Of a stretch of 64,000 nucleotides of DNA, positions 32,588 to 44,516 are shown one piece after another. The first letter of the stretch is position 1, and every line of letters begins with the position of its first letter. The position numbers and the translations under genes were made by a program. The stretch spans positions 65,788 to 129,787 of the forward strand of contig CAJNOP010000030.1 in the NCBI GenBank assembly GCA_905250075.1, in the 5' to 3' direction. Source of the stretch: Rotaria sp. Silwood1. Taxonomy: Eukaryota > Rotifera > Eurotatoria > Philodinida > Philodinidae. The notes under the pieces are model-generated. The model was not told the origin of the DNA. It saw only the letters and a list, made by a program, of their open reading frames with translations, and made no database searches.

Positions 32588-33883
32588 TTATAACCAATTT
32601 TTCCATTTAAAATAAGTGATTGTAAATATTGCACCAGCTCCTAAAATAACTAAAATAAGAAAATATCCATGTTGCCATGTTAATGGTGGTGTATTATGAA
32701 AATTCATTGAAAATAATCCACAAAAAAATGTTAACGGAATAAAAATAATCGAAACTAAAGTAAGAAATGTCATTATTCTATTCATTTCAGCCTCATTAAG
32801 TATAACATAAAATGATATTAAACTTGATAATAAATCACAATATGTATCAATACGATCATGTAATAATATAATATGATCGTTAAGATCTTTAAAATACATG
32901 AAAATATATTCATTAAATAATGGAGCTTTTTCTTGAATATTTCCAAGTGACCAACGATGAGTAAGAGAATCAGAATTTGGATTAAAAAAATAATATCCAG
33001 ATAATGTGATACGTTTTGGTCGTTTTTTTCTTCGATATTGTCGTCGATATTGAACAGTTTGATTAGTAAGAGATATTCTATCTTGTGCTTTTTGTAATTT
33101 AATAATAATTTCTCTTAATGGTTGACATAATATTCTAAAACTTAACATATCATGTTTAATATGATAAATTAATGCAAGTGTTTCAGAATTAAAATTATGT
33201 GATGAAACATCAACATAATTATTTTGTTTTAATTTATTCATTAATAATTTATCAATTGTATCAATTTTCGTACTAATACGATCAAGTACAAACATATAAT
33301 TTTCAATAAGAATATCAATAAGACAATAAAATAAATAATCAATTTTTAATGAACGTATTCTTCCACGATTATTTTTTAAACGATTTTTAACTATTTGAAA
33401 TATATCAATTGAATTTAATTCATCTTTAGCTTCTTGAAATGTAATTAAAAAATTATTTTCTTTTAATATAAATGATATTTGTTCTTGATGAATATGTTCG
33501 GTTTCAGGATGAACATAAAACATTTTCATTAATAAATAAATACATGAACCATTATCAAGTAAATCAAGTTTCATACGTTCATTTATTGTATATATATCTT
33601 CTTTAGTTAATGGATGAAAATTAAAACGATTTGATAATTCATCAAGAATATCTGTTCTATGAATACCTTCAACATTTATCCATGTACAATAATCTTTACT
33701 TGAACATGGTGTTGTTGAAAGAAATCCATTTAATTCTGATAAACAATTATAATTATGTTCAGTATAATGTGCTTCATCATATTGAATTATATTAAATAAA
33801 ATAGGACGATTATCTCTATTAGATAATAATTTTAAATCATATTCATCACCTGGTAATCTATGATGATGAAAACGAATATGCAT
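32588..33883 (-). CDS. CorA-type divalent cation channel, atypical SMN signature
   Basis: The 431-residue, intronless product matches the CorA/ZntB group. A soluble N-terminal domain (NVEGIHRTDILDELSNRFNFHPLTKEDI, about residues 70-97, and a following sheet with FLITFQ) leads to the long stalk helix and then two C-terminal membrane helices. TM1 is MNRIMTFLTLVSIIFIPLTFFCG (367-389), the pore signature is FSMNF (391-395), and TM2 is about 406-424, closed by a short basic tail, as in CorA. The family motif is YGMN; here Gly is replaced by Ser, a position that lines the selectivity ring. A Lys/Arg-rich insertion lies at about 279-291 in the stalk. Animals normally use Mrs2 in mitochondria; this lacks a clear mitochondrial presequence and looks bacterial or fungal. 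Confidence 0.85.
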   Translation of the reverse strand: MHIRFHHHRLPGDEYDLKLLSNRDNRPILFNIIQYDEAHYTEHNYNCLSELNGFLSTTPCSSKDYCTWINVEGIHRTDILDELSNRFNFHPLTKEDIYTINERMKLDLLDNGSCIYLLMKMFYVHPETEHIHQEQISFILKENNFLITFQEAKDELNSIDIFQIVKNRLKNNRGRIRSLKIDYLFYCLIDILIENYMFVLDRISTKIDTIDKLLMNKLKQNNYVDVSSHNFNSETLALIYHIKHDMLSFRILCQPLREIIIKLQKAQDRISLTNQTVQYRRQYRRKKRPKRITLSGYYFFNPNSDSLTHRWSLGNIQEKAPLFNEYIFMYFKDLNDHIILLHDRIDTYCDLLSSLISFYVILNEAEMNRIMTFLTLVSIIFIPLTFFCGLFSMNFHNTPPLTWQHGYFLILVILGAGAIFTITYFKWKNWL

Positions 33884-36800
33884 TTTTTTTGTTTCTTTCT
33901 ATTATATTGTCTTAAGGGGGTAGGTAAGACTATAAATAAACATGTCAAAGCATTCAACTGTGACCAACGAATATCATTCATCGTTGGATTGACACTTATG
34001 GTCCAATCACTTTTCTTATAAATAATATTGAACATTATTTTCTATATCATTTCCTGATAATAAATTTTTAAAATAAATTTCAAAAATAGAATTGAATTTT
34101 AATTAAAGATTTAAAATTCTTCAAAAGCAGTTTGATTATGTGAATAGTTCATTTTGTATGGAAGTATTTTTTTTCATCATCAAAATGGACCAACTGCGAA
34201 ATGATCACTAATAAATGAGTGTTTTGATAATGAAATTTGTCATAAATGAAGAAGAAAAAATGATGAATGGAGCTTACAGTAATAAAAAAAAAATGTCGAT
34301 CATATTCTCGACCAGAATGTGGATGTGCTTGAAAAGAATATCAACATTCCACATCCATATCCATAACAACAATCGACAATATTGTAGTTTTTTATCTGAG
34401 TAATTATGAAGCTGTGGGGAAATTGAGCAGGCATTGCTATTTCTCAGTTCTAGGACACTTCTCTACTTTTGTTTTCGAGTAATCTATTAATATGAATAAA
34501 TAAAGAAAATTTTTTTTTGGTTTATGAAAGAATCATTTTTTTTTTAAATGACTTGCACTCATACATTATTTAAGTAACTGTTAATATAAATATATTCAAA
34601 GCTAAAAATAATATCTATAACTTATTTTATTTTAATATTAAGAGTTAAATTAACTGATAATATTAAAAATAAAATGTAGAGAATATGCTTCAAGAAATGC
34701 TTGAACAATTATCTAAATACGCGATGCAGTCTGAAATGGTTCAGTTCAAACTTCAAAGCGAAGTCCACGTTCGCTGCATGTCTAGCTAGATTATCAACCT
34801 TTTGTTTTTTATACGAGAAAAAGTATTTAAAATTCAAGTTCTTTTTTTGTTATAATTTTTATATTTGGTGTCCTTAGATCGCAAATTGTTGGTTACAAAA
34901 AAATTGAATTTTTAACATTTATTGTTAAAAACTGAATATAGACAATAGTGTAAATCGATTCTATTGCAAATATTGTATGGCTAATAGCAGATTAAATTTC
35001 GCTCATTTGTATGTTTATGAATCATTTTTGAACCTTATTTAGATTTCTTTGTCTTAAAAGACAAATTCATGCATTATAGTTCATTTACAAGACAACAAAA
35101 CAAAAAGTATGCATTACTTTTTGTTTCCCGTCACAATTTTCTCCGTGAGAAGTAAATTTTTACACACTTCTTTAATGAATTACACAAGATCAAATATTTG
35201 ATTTTGCTACTTAACCAGAAAAAATAGGTAGGCTTACAAAATACGTGACTATCATTTTTTTTTAAGTGTAATCTGAGCTATCACAAGCAAACTAATTTTT
35301 TAGTTAACTTCAATGCAACTTTGTGACTGTAGTCAATTTTCCATATGTCCCTAGAAACAACTAATTTTGTATGGTGGAAAGATGAGCAGAATAGAAACCA
35401 TTGCATTTGTTGACAAATAGTGTGTTTTTCAAAAAAAAAAAAACTATTTTGAAGCTAAAATCAGTTTTTGTAATCATGTGCTATTGTTCTATCGAATCAT
35501 ATTTGGAAAAGCTGAAAAATAAATTCTACTCGAAGTATTAATTACATACATAGTATACCTATTATTATATACAAATATAGCTTCTATTTCTTTTCTTATT
35601 ATATTTTATGAAAATCACATCTTTTTGAAGAAAATAATGATTGTAAATTCTAAGTTGAAAATTTTGTGACTCTTCTCTCCTGCTCTTTAGTACCAATCTA
35701 AGCAACCGAATTGATCATTAATTGTGTTTCTGTAACAATCAAAGACAACAAAAGTTAAACTTCTTTTCCAGAATTCTTAAATAATAGAGAAGACACGGAA
35801 CGACATTAACAACAAGTCTTAGACTGTTCGACGATATTCTAAAGTCTTCCTCAAAATTTGAATAACTAGAATACGCCTATAAATGTTGAAAATAGAGCAG
35901 TTTTTGATTTTAACGCAAATAATTTGCTCGAGATGTAATAAATATGGACAACAAGCTTATTTGTCAGTTAAATTAAGAAAACCGAAAAAAATAACGAACG
36001 AATCGCAACGAGATAAACAAAAAATTGAGTAACAGAAAAAAATAGAAAACATTTTTGTTCAAAATATAAGAATAAAACAGATTGTTTCTTTGCTGATCGA
36101 GTATCTGGAAAAACAATTATTATCTCCGAGAGTTTTTTCACTTGATGTATTCCATATTAGTTAATGAGGGTAAAGCAGACATGCAAGTTTCATATTTTAG
36201 TCCTGAAGGGTCTGTTATAACAAGTTTTTTTTTTGTATATACCGAGCAATAAAGAAAAGAAGTACCTTTTCCTTCATCTATCAAAATGTTACAATGTCTC
36301 ATCGTCTGTTTAAATAAACATATTTAAATGAATGATCATATAAATCTACTATTAATCTTCGCTCAGCAATTACTTTTGATTAGATTGATTTTTAATTATG
36401 CAGTTTTCTAATAAAAACGATTAGCTACAGTTATATATATATACATAAATATTGTTAAAATTTGTCTATTTAAATATATAGTTCGTCTTTTTTTTTTCTA
36501 GTAACATGATTTTATTTATTTATTCCAAACAGTTAAGATATTTGAAAATATCCTCTGAAAAATTTTTAGATACATTCTCAATGTGCAATTTTCTTATCTT
36601 TAGTTAATAGCTTTTATTAAGTTAAATTTATCAGACATCCGATTGAAATAAAGCTTTATATGATAAAACTAGAGTAATACAATGAATAGGTCACTCGAGA
36701 ATACATTCGCATGTTCTATTCTCTGTTCAACATATTAGTGTTCTCAAATAAGCAAAAAAAGCTATGCATAAATGTTGATATAATATTTATTTTTTAATGA

Positions 36801-38196
36801 ATAAATGCTCATTAATGAAACAAGGACATATCTTCTAGTTGAATAGAGAAAATAGATCGTTTATGATAAAATAATAGATGTGACACTCTCTATTTTAGCA
36901 ATCATTAATCTAATTTAATTTATATTAATTTAAGTTCTGCCATCATCAATAAAAAGAAAAAATTATTGACATGCTAATAGACGTAAGATTTCTATCAAGA
37001 GACGTTGTAATTTTAGTTATAGTTCTCTAGACATAGCATTATTCGTATAGTGATGTTTATTAATATGATCAAGCTTTTGAGACTTTTTTGTCGATTTTAA
37101 CTTGTTCTCCGTTGAGAATAAGTAAATTCTAAGTTATAATCAGTTTCTAGCTCAATCAGAAAGTTGCACATCCGTATCTTTAAAATACTCGTGTCTTTTA
37201 TACAAGCAAGTTTTTTTTGTCACACCAAGTTATTCTATTTTCAATAGAATACTATCAAACTTGGACAAGACATAAACACTAGTATAGTATTGATTTCCTA
37301 GAAAATCTAAATAAGATTTTAAATAATGGCTTTTAATAATTCAAGAATCAATTCATCGTAGAACAAAATAGCTCAATGTGAATAGTACTCTAGAATTCCT
37401 ACTCATATGATAATTATTTTGAAATTCGAATATCTCAGTGCAAAAATACCTATAAAACAAGGTCATATTTTAAACTTGTTACTAGGCTTATGAGAGTATA
37501 AATGTCACTCGAAATATATTTAATCTTACTAACGTGCAATTAAAAATTTTCTATTGTAAGAACAACTAATTACATTATTACGAATGTTATCAAGCATTTA
37601 AAATAGGACTCAAAGTTACACAAGAATGAAAATTTTCATGAAATATCGATAACATTATAATTAATATTTGTAACGTTTTCCAAATTATCTTGAGGCTAGT
37701 AAATTGTAAAAATATGGTTAATGAAAATATTGTAAACGCAACATACCATTGAAGAGGAAATGATAAATAAATAATAATAAACTCATAATAGTTAATGTGC
37801 ATATAAAATTGTTTTGAGAGAAACAAGATAATGAATTAAGTTGGTGTCATATAAATCGAGGTATAGTATTTGATGTGCATTGTGTGTCTTGGTATTGCCT
37901 TTCTATTTGTGAACTTCAATCAACGTTTCCTTGTCTCTCTATTTCCTTTAATAATGTTTTTTCCGTTGTTACTCATCATATTTCTCAGCTGCTTTCCTTC
38001 CTTATATGTGCATTTGAAGTTTCATGAGTTTTATCTTTTCTTAATTAAAATACAAAAATAAAAAAATATTAAAAATTAATTTTTTTATTTTATTTAATTG
38101 AATAATGAAAATGACATTAAACATAATATTTTATAGCTATTTTTTCTTTTTTTTTTTTGCAAATCCGACAAATACAATGAAACAAAAATAAAATGA
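33884..38196. other. Long AT-rich intergenic region, no gene seen
   Basis: 4.3 kb with no convincing exon. A small inverted repeat near 34318-34365 (GAATGTGGATGTG and ATTCCACATCC) belongs to the GT/CA stem-loop class. The frames at 33832-34035, 34215-34403, 37590-37826 and 37870-38061 are short, hydrophobic or low-complexity and without domains. Poly-T and poly-A runs are frequent. Confidence 0.55.
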
Positions 38197-38841
38197 TCAA
38201 CTACAAACACATTTTTTTGTTTTGTGATGTGTTGAAGATGTTGTTGCATTAGTTTCTTTTGATGGTTCAAGATAATGTAAAAGAAATAAATCATTTTGAA
38301 TTCTAAATGCTTTATTTACTGCTGTTAAAATATCTTTTTTTGTTTTATTATCAATATTTTCTGTAATCCAAACAGAATCAATAATCAATGTTTCAACATA
38401 ACTTAATGTTGCATTCATATGTACGTAATCAACATTAATTGATGCTAATCCAACTTTATTTGTATGCATTCGACCAATTCGTGATAGATATTGAAGAAAA
38501 TCATCTGTCCATTCACGTTGTAATAATAAACGTTTTAAATAACCACTTAACATATCTCGACGATATGCCATTTGTGCGGAATCTAATGTAAGTCCTTCAT
38601 CCTTTTTTAATCGACCATCAAAACCATCATTACGCAAAACAAAAAATTCTTTTGTTATATCAAATTGAAATAATTTTCTATAGACAGCATCTACAATTAC
38701 CGGAATAAGTGGAAGAGCTATTGTCGCTAATGTATTTAATGATTTAATGTCATCATTTGTAAAATTTATAAATTTTGATAAATACTCAAAACGATAACGA
38801 AGATCGTGATTTAAACGACTACCATCAATATGTTCGGTCAT
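38197..38841 (-). CDS. Protoglobin (globin-sensor domain) with CaaX-like tail, single exon
   Basis: The 214-residue product covers one protoglobin domain. It begins RYRFEYLSKFINFTNDDIKS (15-34), followed by helix IPVIVDAVYRKLF (46-58), a middle YRRDMLSGYLKRLL (93-106), and YLSRIGRMHTNKVG (118-131), where His126 sits at the expected proximal heme-ligand position, then the helix VHMNATLSYVETLI (140-153). Protoglobins bind heme and O2, CO or NO and are known mainly from archaea, bacteria and fungi. No output domain follows. The protein ends HHKTKKCVCS: Cys211 four residues from the end with a preceding basic stretch, which fits a CaaX prenylation signal. There is no intron. Downstream minus-strand frames (38094-38294) are shadows. 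Confidence 0.82.
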   Translation of the reverse strand: MTEHIDGSRLNHDLRYRFEYLSKFINFTNDDIKSLNTLATIALPLIPVIVDAVYRKLFQFDITKEFFVLRNDGFDGRLKKDEGLTLDSAQMAYRRDMLSGYLKRLLLQREWTDDFLQYLSRIGRMHTNKVGLASINVDYVHMNATLSYVETLIIDSVWITENIDNKTKKDILTAVNKAFRIQNDLFLLHYLEPSKETNATTSSTHHKTKKCVCS

Positions 38842-41761
38842 TTTTTATCTAGAAAAAAAAGAAAATAGAAATTAGGAATATAAGATTGTAAAATTACTAA
38901 GAGTATAAGATCATTGAAGAGAAAAAAAAAGACTGAATAAATACGATCTTTTTTCTTCATGTTTTCTTTTTTTTTTTTTTTCATTCTGTCGATAAACAAG
39001 ACAACGTTCATATTGCATGTGAATAAACACATAGATGAATTATTTTCATAATTATATTTGCTAACATAGAAAACTGAAAAATACGCCGAAGAAAAATATA
39101 AACGTGTTTAATTAAGAAATAGAAAAAGACTTTTTCTTTTATTAAGAATAGTTTTTTTCTTAATTATAGAATAAAACTTTTCAAACGAGAACACCATGTT
39201 AAAGCTTATTAAACTGTAATTTTCTCAAACAAACAATACTTATGCTAGTTTTCACTTAAAGACGATTATACACTTTTGTTTGTTAATTTTTCCTAAATAG
39301 TACTAGACAAAGAAGGCTATATTTTCTAAATTCTATATATTAATATAATATACGATATATTTTTAAATCGTGACTCAAACATAGCCTTCATTGCATCTAC
39401 AAAAATGATTGATTGATTCCTATTTAATTAATATCAGAAACACCTATTCTAGGAGTTCAAGATAATCAAATGTTAAGATGTTCTGATTCAATTGAGTTTT
39501 ATCTCGATCAGATCAGTTCGAGAGAGTCCAGTCTGAATCATCGATCGATTTTTCAATGTATATTTTTGAACAAGAACTAAACAAAAAAAAACATCGGAAT
39601 ATGCGCATAGGTTTACTGTGTTCATTTGAACTAATTATATGTAAGTGTATGTGCTCTAGATAACGAGAAATAAACGCTTAACATATGCACTACGGAACAT
39701 CTAATTTGACATACATCCCATTATGACACTTGTGAACAACACCCTACATTTTAATATGAGAAAAAAAAAGTTCCTGCCGGTAACAACTTATGCAACTTTA
39801 ATGATTCAAGAAAACATGTTAGGTCTGGAATCGCAATAATGCATTAATAATATGTATTTTACTGAAATTTTTCGATGCATTATCGAATTCAAATAAAATT
39901 GAAGTAAAATAACTTTTAGAGTTCATGTTTTCAATATTCTGTTACAATCGAAAAGAAAGTAGATTTATTTTGGTTAAATAGATTAATTTATATAAATTTC
40001 TTTTTTACAAAACTGCTTTGACTTTTTCTTTTATATTTGATTCAATGATTTTTTTCCTTTGACTTAAATTTCTAATTGTTTAATTTTGTTGTTTTACTTG
40101 ATAGAAGTTATTTTTTAATTGCACATATGATGTTTGTCATGTGTAGATTTTGTTTATGACAAGACATGATCAAATACTGACCTTTATCATGTTGCTTCAC
40201 ACGGATAAGCTACTATGCAAAGCATATAGTAACTTATTTTTACTCGAATAAAAAACATTATTAGTTAAATAAGAGATTTTTGATTTAAACGGATGGCACA
40301 AACATTTGAGCCGCATTTATCTGTCAGCAAAATAACTAACATAATTTAATAAAATTATATTATGTCTATGTATGACTGATTTCCACATTACTACGTACTT
40401 TTATAAACTAATAAAACTTCAAGGTTATATGGATGTTTATATAATGACATACGACAAAAAAATATTTGTTCAATTTATAGAAAGGATGTTTTTTTTATTA
40501 ATCTCTAAAAGTGACTTTCCGAATTGAATATGAATAAAAGAATTGTTTCATTATGAATATAACAAAGTTAATAATTAATCATCATAATTGTGTAATATTC
40601 TATCAAGTATATATCTTTTAATCGATATAACTACTTAAGAATGCTACTATATATTTTGAGACTTCATAGATATTGACAATAGGTTTGTCCAGATATTGAA
40701 CAATGGAGTTTCGATTCAATAAAGGACATACATACCTTTAGGGAGAAATTTTTTCTTTACCCTCTATTTCCGTATAGTTCTTTATTCTAAACTAAAATAA
40801 ATGCTAATTTGAGATATTGATTGATTTAATCGAATAAAATATTTTTTTTTTGCTTCTAATTGATCAACAGTTTTTAATAAAAAAAAAAGAAATTTAATAA
40901 TAAAAGGAAAAAGTGACAGACGAAAGAATAATTGTCTGTGGACTTGATAAAATAAATGCTCGAGTAACAATAATAAAAACTAAAAATAGAATAACCTATA
41001 AAAAAATGATTGATTATAGCAATTCTCTTCGTTATTCAATTTGATTAAGGAAAACTTCTTTTTTTTCATTTTTTTTGTCGCCTAAAAAGTTCCTTAATAC
41101 TCATTCATATGAAACAAAATGGTAATTAAATAAATAAAGTTAGATAAAATTTTTCATAATAATATTCCTTCAATAAATAACATTATAATATTAACTTATA
41201 TCTATTATCTATAAAATAATTAACAACTCAATGAAAAATTCATCTTTCATATTTTATAATTATCTATATCAAAGTAAGATATATTAATAAATATAGTTGA
41301 ATCTAAATGATCAACAAGATTTATTTTACTAAAAATCATCAATTGATTATTATTCGATAATAAATGATTGATTCATTTTATATTATTTTTTAAGAATAAC
41401 ATTCAGTTATTTTTATTTTTCCAATAAAATATTCTAAAATTCTCGATTAAAGTATCAGTCATAGTCTTAATCATGATGACCGTCCTTGAGATACACGTTG
41501 ATGTTTGAAGAAAAAGCATCCTATCAGTGAATATTTGTTTTAACAAAATCATTCAAGCGTAAATAAAAGTATATTATACACGAACAAGGATTGTTTTAAA
41601 TAAATAGTAATAGTCGAAAGGCACATGTTGAATCGTTACTGTCATTGAAGCGAAGATTTTGTTCTATTCTCTTTTTCTTTACTAATCATTCGATATTTTC
41701 TTAGATTTTTTAATTTTTCTTTTTTATTTGAGGCTATTGAATTAACTATAAAAAACCCACG
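38842..41761. other. AT-rich intergenic region, divergent promoters
   Basis: 2.9 kb between two divergently transcribed genes (protoglobin to the left, the helix-turn-helix membrane protein to the right). Long A and T runs are common, but no exon, RNA gene or repeat was recognised. The frames at 38838-39032, 40782-40970 and 41642-41824 are low-complexity. Confidence 0.6.
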
Positions 41762-44430
41762 ATGACACAAAAAGTTGTAACAATTTATGCTACAGATGCA
41801 AATGGAACTAATAGAAAAAATCATGTCATAAAAACATACTCATTTAATACAGACGATGATGATACAATATTAATGACAAAATCTCTTACAGTTCCCAATC
41901 ATAGATTAGTATCGGTTAATTCTCCTTCAATCGATAGTGCTAATGTTGATGATGATTCATCAGAAGCCAGCAACAAACCCAAAACAAAAAAATCACGACA
42001 AATACATGAATCTGAGGTATGATATTATCTTTAAAAATAAATTTTTAAACTATACATATTTCTGTTCTATTCAATATTTCTTGGATGATATTCACAACAT
42101 CAAAATTCAAGCAAAATTTTTCTTTTCTCATTTTTGTTTCATACATGGGATCGATAAAGTTTGAGATTCTGATCAAGAAAAAGAAAGGTTTTTAATTTTT
42201 GCTGATAGTTTTTTTTTGTCAGATTGAAAAAAGCTGCAGACAGAATAACTGAGAGGAAATTGCTTTTTTTGCAAAAAGAAAAACATTATTTTCAGTTTAT
42301 GCTGAACTTTCTATTTTGTTGTGTATTTTTTATAGTTTGTTCGATTATTTGTTTTTTTCAAATTCAGTATTTCAAATTGAATGGAAACACTTTAATAAAT
42401 CGAACTTGATCCTATAATTCTGTTAATGGTGATAGTCTGGAGTAGTTTTATTGACATGTTTCTAGGTCTTTTTTTGTAAGTCAATCTAGGTTTTCTCTAT
42501 AAGTAATCAGACAAAATATATTATTTTATTTGATTCATCACATTACTTGTCACAGAAGTATGCATCATTTGTTTGTTTCTACATTGCTTGGTTGATGAGA
42601 AAAGTAATTTTTTCTAGATTCTTATACAAATATCTAGACTTTTGTCTATCAAAACTATCTTTTTATGTAATAAGATTATTATATTCAATCACAATATTAA
42701 AAAGTGACTTGACTGACGTATAATTTTATTGTTTCTAATGATTTCAATACTTTTTGAGTTGTCAACTGAAATGATAATTGAGATTTTTGAACAAAAAAAT
42801 AACGAAAAGTGTCGGAACATATGTCATACAACTCATTTTTTAGCAGTACATGACTGAATATGATAATCTTATTACATAGAAGATTAGTTTTGATGGAAAT
42901 TTGTCTAGTCATTTGGCTCAGAATTTCGAAAAAATGACTTTTTTTTTTAACAACCAAGCAATGGAGAAAACACAAGCGACACATACTTCTATGACGTGTA
43001 GTACAATGAATTAAATGATACAATATACTTTTCCTGATCAATGACATAGAAAAATCCGATAGAATTACAAAAATAGCCTATAAGCATGCAAATAAAAACA
43101 ATCTAGGTAGTCACCATCAACAAAATGTTCAGACGAAGTTTGTATTGATCAAGTATTTCTATGCAATTTTAAATGTTGAATTTACAAATAAAATAGTTGA
43201 AGAAATTGAAAAAACAACAACAAGAGAAAAAAAGGAACTTTACTTGAATTTCATGTGGTAGGTACTTTACAAATATATTATTTCATAATTAATTGAAACT
43301 AATTTAAAATTTCTTCAAAGTTCTTTTCCGTTCATTGTCGAACGATTTTTAACTATTGACAATAATAAAAGTTTGAACAGTAAATATGTCTGAGAAAAAT
43401 ATTTTCTTTTACTTTTTCATCAATATTTAATACATCTTTAGTAAGAAAATTTTATTAATCTGATTTGTTTGTATAGAAAAAAATCGAAAACAAACGTTCA
43501 CAATTAAAGACATATCCATGGTATAAAAAGATCAATTGGTCAAAACCATTATTAGTCGTGGGTTCATTAATCCTTCTTTATTTAATGTGGACAAAACAAG
43601 ACATATGGATTCCTCGATTATTAACATCAAATATTCGTATTCAACGTTCTGTTGTTGTACAAGATAGAGAAATATCAAATGAGTTAACAAATTCATCTTT
43701 ACATTCATCGCCAACAAACGCAACAAAACCATCAAAAGATTCACGACTGAAAACTGTTCGTACAGAAGACACTATCGAAAATAGTGACGAGAAAAATGAT
43801 GATCAAGGTAATAGTGAACGAATTAATGTCAGAAGCAATGATAATTCAACAGGCTCTTCGACGAAATCAAGCAGTGGTCATAGAGTTCATATTCGAGCTC
43901 GAAGAACCAAAATGAGTTTTTCGAAAGAACATGAGAAGAAGAAATATCGTTCTTCACGAAATCTTCCTATCGATGATGATTTAGATGATGCTATTGATGA
44001 TGATTTAGATGATACTATTGATGATGATTTAAATGATACTATTGATACAGAAGAAAATAAACCAATCAAATCAAGCGAATCAATTTCACCATCACATCGT
44101 CGTTCACGGAAGAAGCATCGTCGTTCACAGAAGAAACATCATCATCGAGAAGTTGTTCGATATGAAAATTCGAAACCAATTGCTCCTTTAAAACGCAGTA
44201 TACGTTTATCTACGTATAATGACATTATTGACCAATTGAGAAGAAATCTTAAATCTCGAAATCAAGGTCGAAAATTTTTATCAACAGTATCGAAAACAAC
44301 TGGTTTAAGCAAAAAAAAACTATATCGGTTTATTTATAAAAAAGATTTTCGTCTTTTAACAATTCAAACATTTATTTCTATTTTAGATACATTTAATTTA
44401 ATGCTTTTAATTGTACCAAAACAGGTTTAA
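41762..44430 (+). CDS. Single-pass membrane protein with C-terminal XRE/Cro-like helix-turn-helix
   Basis: Two exons (41762-42016 and 43477-44430) join at phase 0 to 402 residues across a 1,460-bp intron, long for this window. Order: polar N-terminus rich in Asp/Ser; a basic stretch; one membrane helix (PLLVVGSLILLYLMW, about 109-123); a long Ser/Asn/Asp-rich linker; a thrice-repeated acidic octapeptide IDDDLDDx (about 250-274); His/Arg/Lys-rich SHRRSRKKHRRSQKKHHHRE; then a compact C-terminal domain (about 350-402). That domain reads FLSTVSKTTGLSKKKLYRF, then LLTIQTFISILDTFNLMLLI and VPKQV, the order of a Cro/C1 (XRE) helix-turn-helix and the closing strand of bacterial antitoxin-type regulators. 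Function unknown. A DNA-binding role would need the C-terminus on the nuclear or cytosolic side, which the charges do not settle. Confidence 0.7.
42017..43476 (+). other. Long intron of the helix-turn-helix membrane protein gene
   Basis: GT at 42017 and AG at 43475-43476 with a T-rich tract before the acceptor. Frames inside (42224-42409 on plus, 42697-43047 on minus) are AT-driven and have no domain. No repeat or nested gene was seen. Confidence 0.65.
43972..44043 (+). repeat. 24-bp coding tandem repeat, three units
   Basis: Three near-identical 24-bp units starting GATGATGATTTAGATGAT encode the acidic octapeptide run in the helix-turn-helix membrane protein. The third unit has changed one Asp to Asn. 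The copy number may vary between alleles. Confidence 0.8.
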
Positions 44431-44433
44431 AAA
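44429..44433 (-). terminator. RNA polymerase III T-run after tRNA-Arg
   Basis: On the minus strand a TTTTT lies nine bases beyond the tRNA 3' end, preceded by TTTATTTA. It is the likely Pol III stop. On the plus strand the same bases overlap the last two bases of the TAA stop codon of the facing gene. Confidence 0.55.
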
Positions 44434-44442
44434 TAAATAAAT

Positions 44443-44516
44443 CGCCCCAGACCAGGATCGAACTGGTGACCTTCTCTTTAGAAGAGAGACGTGCTTGTCC
44501 ACTGCACCACAAGGGC
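44443..44516 (-). tRNA. tRNA-Arg(UCU)
   Basis: The minus strand folds into a complete cloverleaf of 74 bases without intron. The acceptor GCCCTTG pairs with CTGGGGC (one T-G and one T-T), the D-stem is GTGC/GCAC, the anticodon stem TCTCT/AGAGA encloses the loop CTTCTAA with anticodon TCT, and the T-stem is ACCAG/CTGGT with loop TTCGATC. The discriminator base is G, as usual for tRNA-Arg. The A box (TGGTGCAGTGG) and B box (GTTCGATCC) internal promoters are present. It decodes AGA, expected to be a preferred Arg codon in an AT-rich genome. It faces the helix-turn-helix gene tail to tail, 12 bp apart. Confidence 0.95.

Noticed and set aside
42697..43047. 116-codon minus-strand frame inside the long intron of the helix-turn-helix gene
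   Set aside because: No domain, His/Lys/Phe composition as expected from AT-rich DNA, and it lies within a well-supported intron.
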